A stretch of 64,000 nt of DNA from Saprospiraceae bacterium (lineage in GTDB: Bacteria > Bacteroidota > Bacteroidia > Chitinophagales > Saprospiraceae). Each line of letters starts with the position of its first letter. Within the stretch, counting starts at the first letter, position 1. A model generated the notes under the pieces. The model saw only the letters and a program-made list of their open reading frames with translations, did not search any database and was not told the DNA's origin. Below are positions 51,014 to 59,294 of the stretch, in pieces. The stretch spans positions 1-64,000 of the forward strand of contig JABWBR010000016.1 of the NCBI GenBank assembly GCA_013360405.1, given 5' to 3'. Both the position numbers and the translations under genes were made by a program.

Positions 51014-51683
51014 CATCTGCGAGCGGCAGGTTGTCAAAATTGAGGATATCCATATAATCCCACTCCCTATATGCCATCACGTATATCCCTTTTCCCGTAG
51101 CTTTATCGATAAACGGTTTTTCAAATCGCAAGCCTGCAAAAATAGGGATCAGACCGAGGTGATTGTATTCCGGGAATAACTTGCGGAATTTAACCAGATT
51201 GCTCTCAAATTCCTGGAGGTAATTCGCCCTGGGTGTGGTTTTAACTTCTATGATAAAGACGCGTTTATCGCTTACCGCAACTACATCATATTCTCCCTCA
51301 ATCCGCAAAGATTTGATTTTCTTAACCGCATGGATAAAGATAAATTGGATTGGTTCACCAAAATATTTTTCGAGTACGGGGCGTGATGCGGGAAAAACAA
51401 TGTCTTCCACAACCGTGCCCAATTTATTGGCGAGGTCGCCCCACTGCTTGGTCATCTGTCGACGTTCTTCTTTCGATTCAGCAATATCTTGCTCCACATA
51501 TGCTTTGAAGTCCTTCATCTCATCTTTGAAGTCCTTCATTTCATCTTTGAAGTCCTTCATCTCGTCTTTAAAGTCTCTCATCTCTGTCTCCAGACGAGTG
51601 AGGTTCCGGTCTTGAGAAACCATAAAATCTGCAAAAACCTGCTCTAAAATGGTCACCCTTTTTTCGATATTAGCAGATGGCAT
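51000..51683 (-). CDS. coiled-coil protein with PD-(D/E)XK nuclease-like domain
   Basis: 227 residues. After an N-terminal helix comes a perfect heptad repeat, DFKDEMK in tandem (about 31-58), encoded by 21-bp DNA repeats. This predicts a stable coiled-coil. The C-terminal ~130 residues have a PD-(D/E)XK-like pattern (EGEYDVVAVSDKRVFIIEVKT), the fold of many nucleases and of restriction-like proteins. Such DUF3782-like proteins are common in Bacteroidota and cyanobacteria and have no known partner. Tail-to-tail overlap with murB. Confidence 0.75.
   Translation of the reverse strand: MPSANIEKRVTILEQVFADFMVSQDRNLTRLETEMRDFKDEMKDFKDEMKDFKDEMKDFKAYVEQDIAESKEERRQMTKQWGDLANKLGTVVEDIVFPASRPVLEKYFGEPIQFIFIHAVKKIKSLRIEGEYDVVAVSDKRVFIIEVKTTPRANYLQEFESNLVKFRKLFPEYNHLGLIPIFAGLRFEKPFIDKATGKGIYVMAYREWDYMDILNFDNLPLADATRY
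51490..51591 (-). repeat. 21-bp tandem repeat encoding DFKDEMK heptads
   Basis: Four copies of a 21-base unit (sense strand GACTTCAAAGATGAAATGAA-type) with one or two changes each, all in frame. Copy number could vary without frame loss and would change coiled-coil length. Confidence 0.85.
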
Positions 51684-51905
51684 GTGAATTTCGTATTTGT
51701 ATAGAATAGGCGATAGTTCAACTTGTCTGTGTGCATAAATTTAATAACAAAATCAAATACGTGCAAGTTCCACCTGGATGATGTCCCAAGATGCCCCAAA
51801 ATGCCTCATCTATAACTTTAATATAGCCATAACAACGTATTTTGCAAAAATATCGTTACAGAGATAGATTTATACCAACCATAAACCATAGAAAAACGGG
51901 GTATT

Positions 51906-54809
51906 TTGAAAAACCGGTACACATATCTAATATGGCTGGGGGCAATCGTTGCCTTATTGGGGACGATGGGTTGCGAAAAGCAACGCGTGCGAGTGGCGCC
52001 GAAATTCTCAAGTTATCCGCCGTTTTTAGCCGCAGACCCGGCTGAAGTAGACGAGTTATTGAGTGAAATGAGCACGGACGAGCTTATTGGCCAAATGCTG
52101 ATATTGCGCATATGTGGGGAGCCCTCCTCTCAGGTGTATCAATGGGCAAGAAGGGGTACGATTGGTGGCGTGATCATGTACGATATTGGGTTGAAGCCCT
52201 TTCTGGTCGCTTCTGATAGCCTGCGTAGTATCGCTGCGCCTTTGTTTTGGCAGGGCACGGAGGCTTCTTTATTGCTCAACAACCAATTTAACGATTTGCC
52301 CGTGTTTCCGGCTGAAGCTACGCTGCGGGTATCGCCGGCGGCTGATACCCTGCGAGAATGGCTTTCAAGGATATACCCAGCACAGGCACTGGCATCGGGT
52401 GTTCATGTGAGTTTCTCCATCAATGTGCCGAAAGATTCACTTTCAGAAGAAAATTGTGCGACAAAGGTTTGCGAAGAATTAGACAGAATAATAGAATTCA
52501 ACCGCCGTCATATTCTCAGTATGGGGCATTCGCTCCGACCCTCGCTTTTTACCACTCCTCGGGATTCTATTCGTGTATTGGATAGCCTGCTGAGTCCATA
52601 CCGGCAATTGATCAGGCAGGGTATAGGCGGATTTTGGCTCGACCCGGCAGCGGTCGGGCTTCCGCGGCAACCCGCCGGCTATGCAGTGAAATTGCTCAGG
52701 GAAAATCTCGATTTTAGTGGCTTACTTGTAGGAGAAACCTCTACTCCGGCAATGGCGGAAGCACTGCTCATCGCAGGGGCCGATCTGTTGGTTATTAATG
52801 ACGATCCACTGCCCATTTTTCAATACCTGCGCCGGTTGGTGCGAAACGGGGCACTTAGCCGCGCTACGCTTGAGGAAAAAGTAAGGCGAATTCTCCTGGC
52901 CAAAGTGTGGTCGTATCAATTACCCGAAGTACAAGAGGGAGAACTTCAGGATGGCTTGCGAACTACCCTTAACAAGACGGCTCCAAAGCCGCCCATAGAC
53001 CGCGAACGGGTATTAGCGCATTTTGCGTCAGAAGACTGGCGAGTATTGCAGCATCGGATCAGTGAGGCGTCGTTGTCTATGGCGCATCGCCACCGGCAAT
53101 TACCACTTTCCGGCGCTTCACCGCGTTCGTATCGAATTATTCAATACGGTGGGGCGAAGGCCAGATCATTTACGCAGTTTGTGAATAGGTACGCTAAAGT
53201 GGATACCGCCTACGTATTATCGGATACCCGCTGGGAGTCCCAATGGCGCGCTGAACTGGACAGCTTGAAATCTCAATATTTTATCCTGGTATTGGACAAG
53301 CCGGAGGGCTGGAAACCTGCAGACACGGCTTTCCTGTCGGCCATCCCCAGGCTCGCCGAGCGCGCGCCTACGGTGGTGGCGCATTTTGGCGATGAACGGC
53401 AATTGGAGCAACTCGATACCAGTTACGCCATTATTCACGCGCCCGAACGCACCGAGGACACCGAGGCACTGATGGCACAGCTTCTTTTTGGCGCCGCAGC
53501 CGGTCAGGGCCGTTTATCCCCTGCCTTGCTCCAACGGTTCGACTATGCGCGGTTTGGCTTGCCTAAAGTGCAACGCCTGACGTATAGCCGCCCCTCCACA
53601 GTGGGTATTGCCCCCGAAAAACTGGCCGGTATTGACGCGATTGTGAATAGCGCCATCGGTAAAAAAGCCATGCCAGGGTGCCAGGTTGTAGTAGCCAAAA
53701 GCGGGCAAATTATTTATTCTAAAGCTTTTGGTTATCATGCTTACGATAGCTTGCAGCGCGTGCGCTACGACGATTTATACGACGTGGCGTCGCTCACCAA
53801 AGTCGCCGCTACTACCCTTATTGCCATGAAAGCGTACGAAGAAAAAAAAATCAGGATAAACGACCGATTGAAAAGCCATATGCAACTCAGTAGACGCGCT
53901 ACTATCCGCGACATTACCATTAAGCAATTACTGGTGCATGCTTCGGGGCTTCCTGCGGGTATGCCGGTAGTGCCTTATCTTCGATATCGCGCCGTACCGG
54001 GCCTGATGTGTAAAGAAAAAGATTATTTTTGCCGCACAAAAAGCAAACCCTACAGTTTGCAAGTGGCAGATAGCTTTTATTTTAATCAGCGTTATATCAA
54101 CGAAATATGGAAAGGAGTGTCTACCACGCGGGTATCGAGAAAAAAGACATACCGGTATAGCGACCTTAATTTTATTTTACTGCAACAAGTCCTCGAGCGG
54201 CGCTACAATAAAAAACTCGACCATCTTGCTACGGCACAATTTTACAGACCACTGGGACTGCGCCATATCGCCTTTCACCCTTTGTCGAGTTTCTCCCCCC
54301 GGCAAATAGTGCCTACCGAAAACGATACGCGTTGGCGCAAGCAACTCGTACATGGCTATGTACACGATCAAACTGCCGCGCTCTTTGGCGGGGTGACTGG
54401 CAGCGCAGGCCTGTTTTCGAACGCGGAAGACCTGGCTGTGTTGTTTCAGTTGCTGCTGAATCAGGGCACGTACGGGGGAAGAACTTATCTGAAATCTGCT
54501 ACGGTTAGTTATTTTACCAGCGCCGACCACGGCAACCATAGGGGACTGGGCTTTGATAAACCCGACGAAAAACGGCAGGCCGCACACGCCCGCAGCGCTC
54601 CCACGCTTTCTTTCGGCCATACCGGGTTTACCGGGGCCTGCATTTGGGCTGATCCCAAAGAGCAACTCGTTTTTGTCTTTCTCTCCAACCGCATTCATCC
54701 CGATGCCCGAAACCGAAAAATTTTTAATGAAAAAGTTCGCGAACGCACCCACCAGGTGGTGTACAACGCCCTGAATTCCTACCGCTTTAGTTTGCCTGAA
54801 CTGGATTGA
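51906..54809 (+). CDS. lipoprotein fusing a degenerate GH3 domain to a serine beta-lactamase-like hydrolase
   Basis: 967 residues, with a TTG start at 51906. The lipobox LGTMGC puts the lipid cysteine at C23. Residues ~45-350 align with the N-terminal domain of family 3 glycosidases (beta-N-acetylglucosaminidase type). However, the KHFPGHG loop is absent, and the nucleophile motif reads LLVGETST instead of LVVTDAL. The Asp nucleophile thus looks replaced, so the domain is probably inactive or rebuilt. The C-terminal ~360 residues form a class C/penicillin-binding fold with S629-L-T-K632, Y751-S-D and H905-T-G, so esterase or peptidase action is plausible. This fusion type is known in Bacteroidota. 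Envelope-located, likely acting on peptidoglycan fragments. Confidence 0.9.
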   Translation: MKNRYTYLIWLGAIVALLGTMGCEKQRVRVAPKFSSYPPFLAADPAEVDELLSEMSTDELIGQMLILRICGEPSSQVYQWARRGTIGGVIMYDIGLKPFLVASDSLRSIAAPLFWQGTEASLLLNNQFNDLPVFPAEATLRVSPAADTLREWLSRIYPAQALASGVHVSFSINVPKDSLSEENCATKVCEELDRIIEFNRRHILSMGHSLRPSLFTTPRDSIRVLDSLLSPYRQLIRQGIGGFWLDPAAVGLPRQPAGYAVKLLRENLDFSGLLVGETSTPAMAEALLIAGADLLVINDDPLPIFQYLRRLVRNGALSRATLEEKVRRILLAKVWSYQLPEVQEGELQDGLRTTLNKTAPKPPIDRERVLAHFASEDWRVLQHRISEASLSMAHRHRQLPLSGASPRSYRIIQYGGAKARSFTQFVNRYAKVDTAYVLSDTRWESQWRAELDSLKSQYFILVLDKPEGWKPADTAFLSAIPRLAERAPTVVAHFGDERQLEQLDTSYAIIHAPERTEDTEALMAQLLFGAAAGQGRLSPALLQRFDYARFGLPKVQRLTYSRPSTVGIAPEKLAGIDAIVNSAIGKKAMPGCQVVVAKSGQIIYSKAFGYHAYDSLQRVRYDDLYDVASLTKVAATTLIAMKAYEEKKIRINDRLKSHMQLSRRATIRDITIKQLLVHASGLPAGMPVVPYLRYRAVPGLMCKEKDYFCRTKSKPYSLQVADSFYFNQRYINEIWKGVSTTRVSRKKTYRYSDLNFILLQQVLERRYNKKLDHLATAQFYRPLGLRHIAFHPLSSFSPRQIVPTENDTRWRKQLVHGYVHDQTAALFGGVTGSAGLFSNAEDLAVLFQLLLNQGTYGGRTYLKSATVSYFTSADHGNHRGLGFDKPDEKRQAAHARSAPTLSFGHTGFTGACIWADPKEQLVFVFLSNRIHPDARNRKIFNEKVRERTHQVVYNALNSYRFSLPELD

Positions 54810-54839
54810 AGGCCGGGAGCCCGGCCTGGTACAAAAAAA

Positions 54840-54875
54840 TAAGCCGCATCGTTGTTGCGATACGGCTTATCTTAT
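54840..54875. terminator. bidirectional terminator between the GH3-like fusion gene and the diheme operon
   Basis: TAAGCCG-C-ATCG, loop TTGTTG, CGAT-A-CGGCTTA, one internal mismatch. On the minus strand a run of seven T follows directly. On the plus strand only a weak T-run follows. Confidence 0.75.
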
Positions 54876-54988
54876 CATCATAATCCCATGAACATATACG
54901 AAACTGAAAATCTGACGAAGTCGTCAGTATATTTTGATCTTATCGATGTCAGTGTTGAAAATCAAACTCTCTTCGGGTATTTGCTTTA

Positions 54989-55025
54989 GTAAGCCAGGTT
55001 ACTTATCCCTAATAACCTGGCTTAC
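54989..55025. other. 13-bp perfect stem-loop
   Basis: GTAAGCCAGGTTA (54989-55001) pairs exactly with TAACCTGGCTTAC (55013-55025) across an 11-base loop. No T-run on either side, so it may be a regulatory hairpin or a repeat element rather than a terminator. Confidence 0.6.
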
Positions 55026-55309
55026 TTCAGGCAAATGTACAATCCCATTTTTTTTTATCCCTTTTTGTCTTGCCGGTGCTTTCACCGGCGTTCCTTTCGT
55101 TTGACAATACAAACATCTTAAGATTATTTGCTTATCGCAAAGACAAAAAAAAGACTTTGTGAAAAAAAAATGAGGAATTAAGAATGAATAATTAATATTA
55201 ATATACTGACAATCAATTTTTTAAATAAAAAATTCATACTAAATCCGTGAAATATCTATTGTAAATCAGGGTGATTTGTGCAAAAAAAATCTTTTGGGGT
55301 GACAAGGTG

Positions 55310-55366
55310 ACGGCCACGTAGGGTGAACGTTTACCGTTCACCGCCACGGTGGTGACAAGGTGACAA
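55310..55366 (+). repeat. GGTGAACG hairpin plus GGTGACAA repeat (second copy)
   Basis: Identical to 30110-30166 except one base (A for C in the CCGCC-CGG linker). Hairpin at 55322-55342. Confidence 0.9.
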
Positions 55367-55376
55367 ACCCACAACC

Positions 55377-56492
55377 CTACTTAAACGGATCACTAAACGC
55401 CGGATTATTCACAAAAGAGGTATCTGTCAAGGTCTTCATAAATGCGATCAGATCTTGTTTGTCTTGTTCAGTAAGCGGGAAAGGCCGGATGTTGACGTCT
55501 TCGTTTTCTACGCCATGCCCACCTGTACTATAGTGCTCCAGCACCTGTTCGAGCGTTTGAAAGCGGCCGTCGTGCATATAGGGGGCGGTGAGTTCTATGT
55601 TGCGCAACGTGGGCACCCTGAATTTGCCGTTATCGTAAACGTTTCCATTGATGGCGCCGCGGCCGAGGTCAGGGAAATCAGTGAGTGAAGCCACTTCGTT
55701 TAACCCGTTGTTTTTGTAGTTGTTATCGGTAAAAAATACGGCAATATGGCAGTGTGAACAGCCAGGGTGGTTCACAATTTGCGATTCTTCAAAGAAAAAG
55801 AGCATTTTGCCGCGCTCTTCCTGATCGGTAAACCAACCCTCATTTTTCCAAACCACCTTGTCGTATTTCGAGTCGGCACTGATGAAGGTACGCTCAAATT
55901 GGGCGATGGCCTTTACGGCTAATTCTTTGGTGATCTCGCTTTTGCGGTCAATACCGAAGGCTTTGCGGAAACGCAACGGATAATCGGCGTGGTTGCGTAT
56001 TTTTTCAATTACGTTCGGCCAGCTTTCGTTGAGCTCTATATGGTCTTCAACGGGCAACAGAGCCTGATCTTCGAGGGTGGCGGCACGGCCATCCCAGAAA
56101 AATCCTTTGGCATTGTAAGCCAGGTTGACGATAGCCATGGAACTGCGCCTGCCTGTTAAGCCAAGTATCCCCGTACTGACGGCATTGCCGTCGGTAAAGG
56201 ATTTTTCGGGTGAATGGCAAGAAGCGCAAGACATGGTACCGTCAGCTGACAGGATCTTGTCGTAAAACAGTCTCCTGCCCAATTCTACACCCTCCACGGT
56301 GAGCGGGTTATCCGGGGGAATAATGGGTTCGGGAAAAAAAGAAGGCACCTCCAGATTATAAGGTTGCGGGTTGTACTGGCCGCTGATCAGGTCGTCATCG
56401 GGGCAATTGGTACAGGGTTTTCCGCCGTCTTCACATGCGTTAAATCCCACTATCGACGTTACTGCAAGCAAGGCTATGGCAAATATTCTCAT
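55377..56492 (-). CDS. diheme peroxidase/MauG-family lipoprotein A
   Basis: 371 residues from ATG 56492 (MRIFAIALLAVTSIVGFNAC, lipobox before the Cys); a TTG start at 56522 overlaps the upstream stop as TTGA and is an alternative. Two c-type heme motifs are present: CASCH at about 89-93 and CSHCH in the second half (~250). Further family marks are GRRLFYDKILSADG, FWDGRAATLEDQALLPV and a C-terminal PTLRNIELTAPYMHDGRFQTL. This is the bacterial CcpA/MauG/MbnH superfamily: periplasmic diheme enzymes that reduce peroxide or use it to oxidise a residue of a partner. Last gene of the four-gene operon with MbnP-like partners, so an MbnH-like role is possible. Confidence 0.9.
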   Translation of the reverse strand: MRIFAIALLAVTSIVGFNACEDGGKPCTNCPDDDLISGQYNPQPYNLEVPSFFPEPIIPPDNPLTVEGVELGRRLFYDKILSADGTMSCASCHSPEKSFTDGNAVSTGILGLTGRRSSMAIVNLAYNAKGFFWDGRAATLEDQALLPVEDHIELNESWPNVIEKIRNHADYPLRFRKAFGIDRKSEITKELAVKAIAQFERTFISADSKYDKVVWKNEGWFTDQEERGKMLFFFEESQIVNHPGCSHCHIAVFFTDNNYKNNGLNEVASLTDFPDLGRGAINGNVYDNGKFRVPTLRNIELTAPYMHDGRFQTLEQVLEHYSTGGHGVENEDVNIRPFPLTEQDKQDLIAFMKTLTDTSFVNNPAFSDPFK

Positions 56493-56518
56493 GCGTACAA
56501 GTTGTTTTTTTTTGATAC

Positions 56519-57628
56519 TCAAATCGACCCATGCCGATCCAGCGCACTATAATTAACAAATGTAGAGTCGGTTAGTGTTTGTAAAAATGCAATTAAATCT
56601 TTTTTGTCCTGTTCGCGTATACGCAATTTTCTCACATTGGGGTTGAGATTATCGGCAAAATGCCCACCCGATATATAGTGGTCGAATACTTCGTCGAGGG
56701 TAGCAAACCGCCCGTCGTGCATATAGGGCGCCGTGAGCATGATATTGCGAAGGGTAGGGGTGCGAAACTTGCCGTTGTCAACAAAGCGTCCGGTGACTAC
56801 TCCCCGGCCTTTGTCGTGAAAATCATTGAGCGTATTTATCTGCTCGATGCCGTTGTTGAAAAAACCAAGCGTAGTAAAGAGGGGATCGATATGGCAATGG
56901 CCGCATTCGGAGGCGGGCAACTCCAGGGTGTCGTCAAAAAAGATTTGCCAGCCGCGCTTTTCTGCGGCGGTAAACCGCGCCTCACCGCGCTGTACCCTGT
57001 CAAATTTGGAATTATAGTTGACCAGCGTGCGCTCATATTGCGCCAGCGCTTTTGCCGCTAAATAACGATCAATGTTAGCCGCTCTCTTAATGCCGAAAGC
57101 CCGACGAAATAATTCAGGGTATTCAGGGTGCCTGCGAAGCCGGTCTTCTACCGTCTTCCAGTCGTTGCCCATCTCGCGATGGTCCGTCACTGGCATCAAC
57201 GCCTGCATTTCAAGCGATTTAACACGGCCATCCCAAAATAACCCCTTGTAGTAATAACCTACGTTGATCAAAGACATTGCGCTGCGGCGGCCCACCCTCT
57301 TATCGATACCTGTACTCACCGCTTTACCGTCAGTAAATGCCAGGTTGGGTATATGACAACTTGAACACGATATGCTGCGATCAATAGACAATATCGGATC
57401 GAAAAACAGCCGCTCGCCCAACGCAATGCCCTCTACGGTAAACGGGTTATCCGGCGGTATTTGCATTTTTACAAAATTGGCCGGCTCTTCCAGCTTATAA
57501 GGCGTCGGTACATATGGAATATGCGACAATTTGCTATCGTTGCACGACCACAGCATTATGATCAATACCCAAAAAAATCGCTCCCTCTCTCCCTCTCTCC
57601 CTCTCTCCCTCATTTTTTGCCACATCAT
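56519..57628 (-). CDS. diheme peroxidase/MauG-family lipoprotein B with an octamer tract in its signal region
   Basis: 369 residues. ATG 57628 overlaps the upstream stop as ATGA. The leader is unusual: MMWQKMRERGREGERERFF precedes a hydrophobic stretch and the lipobox MLWSC. The RERGREGERER part is encoded by a 31-bp (GAGGGAGA)n tract. Heme motifs CSSCH and CGHCH are both present, with GERLFFDPILSIDRS, FWDGRVKSLEMQALMPV and PTLRNIMLTAPYMHDGRFATL. About half of its residues match its neighbour, so the pair is a duplication. Probably a lipid-anchored periplasmic enzyme of the CcpA/MauG/MbnH group. Slippage in the octamer would shift the frame. Confidence 0.9.
   Translation of the reverse strand: MMWQKMRERGREGERERFFWVLIIMLWSCNDSKLSHIPYVPTPYKLEEPANFVKMQIPPDNPFTVEGIALGERLFFDPILSIDRSISCSSCHIPNLAFTDGKAVSTGIDKRVGRRSAMSLINVGYYYKGLFWDGRVKSLEMQALMPVTDHREMGNDWKTVEDRLRRHPEYPELFRRAFGIKRAANIDRYLAAKALAQYERTLVNYNSKFDRVQRGEARFTAAEKRGWQIFFDDTLELPASECGHCHIDPLFTTLGFFNNGIEQINTLNDFHDKGRGVVTGRFVDNGKFRTPTLRNIMLTAPYMHDGRFATLDEVFDHYISGGHFADNLNPNVRKLRIREQDKKDLIAFLQTLTDSTFVNYSALDRHGSI
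57581..57611. repeat. octanucleotide (CTCCCTCT) tract at the 5' end of diheme gene B
   Basis: Three full CTCCCTCT copies and a seven-base fourth, uninterrupted. On the coding strand (GAGGGAGA)3.9. It lies between the start codons and the signal-peptide core, so gain or loss of one unit breaks the frame. Confidence 0.95.
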
Positions 57629-58383
57629 TGCTTAATTTTCACGGCCTGTTCCAGGTTATTATACAGATAGTTGTACAAGTCCGGATTAGAGGTGTGGTCT
57701 TGCGTTACCGTACGGGGGTCGAGGAAGTCGTCGGGGCCCACAGCCAACACCCGGCGGAGATCTACGCCGAAATTCACGGTAGCGGTTTGCCCTTCTTTGA
57801 CTTCCAGCGCTACGGGGAATTCCATCGTGCGATAAAGGCTGTTATCGCCGATGTGGAAGGTAAGTTTGTCGGTAAACTGCCCGTCGCCGTCGTTGTCGGA
57901 ATTACCTTCTATTTTCATGAACACGTATCCCAGCATAGCCGACCAGTAGTGGTCATCCAGGGGGTGGGGAGGCGTATAATTGCCGGGGTTGGTGGCATTG
58001 AAGCGGGGCGCCACGCCAAGTCCGAATCGCACGGCTTTGTATTTGCCGACAGGTATTTTGTTTGCGCTGATGGTGATACCCTGTAATGCTGCCGACTGGT
58101 CGAGTACGTCTTTGAAACTGATCAGCGCTATCTCGGTATGCGGCGTAGTCGTCGACCCCGTCGCATCGTCGGGGATCAACACCACATCAGAGAGATACAT
58201 GTGAAACAGTTGGAATTTGAGATTGAGGTTGTCGTAATAAGGGTAAATCTGGCTGAACATAACCAGAGGGGTCGCGTCGAAAGTACTCTTGAAATTGATG
58301 TCGACCTGTCCGTGACTGTCTTTATCTTTACAAGAGGCGCTCAACAAAAGCAATATCATTCCTAACCAAAGCATGTTTTTCAT
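57625..58383 (-). CDS. MbnP-family lipoprotein A
   Basis: 252 residues from ATG 58383 (KNMLWLGMILLLLSASC, lipobox), with a TTG two codons earlier as alternative. Features shared with MbnP proteins: FKSTFDATPLVM, the LKFQLFHMYLSDVVLIPDD strand block, FGLGVAPRFNATNP, the DDHYWSAMLGYVFMKIEGN motif, and a C-terminal VNFGVDLRRVL. In Methylosinus, MbnP binds copper after its partner MbnH converts a tryptophan to kynurenine. The Trp just before the GYVF block is a good candidate for that role here. Stop overlaps the start of diheme gene B. Confidence 0.88.
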   Translation of the reverse strand: MKNMLWLGMILLLLSASCKDKDSHGQVDINFKSTFDATPLVMFSQIYPYYDNLNLKFQLFHMYLSDVVLIPDDATGSTTTPHTEIALISFKDVLDQSAALQGITISANKIPVGKYKAVRFGLGVAPRFNATNPGNYTPPHPLDDHYWSAMLGYVFMKIEGNSDNDGDGQFTDKLTFHIGDNSLYRTMEFPVALEVKEGQTATVNFGVDLRRVLAVGPDDFLDPRTVTQDHTSNPDLYNYLYNNLEQAVKIKQ

Positions 58384-58409
58384 GTGCAACTTTTTTGTGC
58401 AAGTTACAA

Positions 58410-59294
58410 CTACCCTTTTTTGATGTCAATGACAGAAATCGATTGTGGCACGTTATTGACAATTATTTCTGCCAACTCGGCCAATGTAGCCGTTTTGATA
58501 TTGCTAATGCCGGCCAGCCACTGCCGGTAGTCGATGCGGAGGGTAATAGCGGTGCTAAACCCTTCAGTGACGGCATAACCCGCCGGAATGTCCAGTTCAA
58601 CCGTGCGAAGTTGAGCGGGCATGCCGATTTCTACTACTGCCGGGATCGTATCGGAGGCGGTAGTATCGCGCAAAAAGCGGAATTGGTTGAATACATAACC
58701 CGAATCGATGCTCCAGTGCATGGGGTCGTCTTGCGGCGCCAGCGGATGGTCGTCGGCAAAAGTCGTGGGATCGGCTCTGTTGACTTGTCCTTCGATGCCA
58801 AGGGTAAACCGGATTTTTGTAAAGGCGCCATCTTGTTTAAACGTTCCCACCGTCAGGCTGGGCGTAAAACCCGCATTAACTAATAAGAAATTATCTTCAA
58901 CGGTAATCATCTCTGTACTGTTGTCGGGGAGCACAACCGTAACCGGCACGGTTTCTTCGATACCCACAGCAGTGCCGTCGGCACGCACCAATTGCAGGTT
59001 GCTCAGATAAAAGCGGATGCCGGAAATTCGAAAGGGATGGCCGCCTTCATCGTAATAAACCGAGTCGAGAAAAACAAGATTCAAACTTGTATCGCCGTAT
59101 ACCATGCGGTGCTGCAGAGTGAGTTTAAGCGAGGGATACACGCAGCAACCCGTACAGGCTTTGTCGGCATCGAGGTCAAAATTGGTGGCGCTCACGTCGA
59201 GACAGCCTTCTTTGGGTTCGTAGCAGGCTGTCAATGCGAATGCAAGTACCAGCGCCATCCAAGGCCACCGTTTATTCACGTGTTTCGCGTTCAT
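58410..59294 (-). CDS. MbnP-family lipoprotein B
   Basis: 294 residues. Signal peptide with lipobox (ALVLAFALTAC). A cysteine-rich insert GCLDVSATNFDLDADKACTGCC follows the lipid cysteine and resembles a short metal-binding, Asp-rich module common in Bacteroidota. The MbnP core follows: YLSNLQLVRADGTAV, FTLGIEGQVNRADPTTF, DPMHWSIDSGYVFNQFRF and the C-terminal ITLRIDYRQWL. The Trp in MHWSIDSGYVF corresponds to that of its neighbour. First gene of the operon; its 5' end overlaps the exonuclease 3' end by 23 bp. It may be an alternative substrate for one of the two diheme proteins. Confidence 0.88.
   Translation of the reverse strand: MNAKHVNKRWPWMALVLAFALTACYEPKEGCLDVSATNFDLDADKACTGCCVYPSLKLTLQHRMVYGDTSLNLVFLDSVYYDEGGHPFRISGIRFYLSNLQLVRADGTAVGIEETVPVTVVLPDNSTEMITVEDNFLLVNAGFTPSLTVGTFKQDGAFTKIRFTLGIEGQVNRADPTTFADDHPLAPQDDPMHWSIDSGYVFNQFRFLRDTTASDTIPAVVEIGMPAQLRTVELDIPAGYAVTEGFSTAITLRIDYRQWLAGISNIKTATLAELAEIIVNNVPQSISVIDIKKG

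Larger units (their letters stand above)
54810..55376. other. 567-bp intergenic region with three dyads and a repeat
   Basis: No convincing gene. A 33-codon ATG frame at 54888-54989 exists but has no support. The region holds the bidirectional hairpin at 54840-54869, a 16-bp perfect dyad CTGACGA-AG-TCGTCAG at 54912-54927, a 13-bp stem at 54989-55025, then ~250 bp of very AT-rich DNA, and the GGTGAACG hairpin copy at 55310-55366. Confidence 0.6.

Noticed and set aside
54888-54989. 33-codon frame starting MNIYETENL
   Set aside because: It spans the dyad at 54912 and ends in the 54989 stem; no supporting promoter or composition.
55377-57628. Plain naming of both diheme proteins as cytochrome c peroxidases
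   Set aside because: Sequence alone does not separate peroxide-reducing CcpA from MauG/MbnH, and the operon with MbnP-like genes favours the latter.
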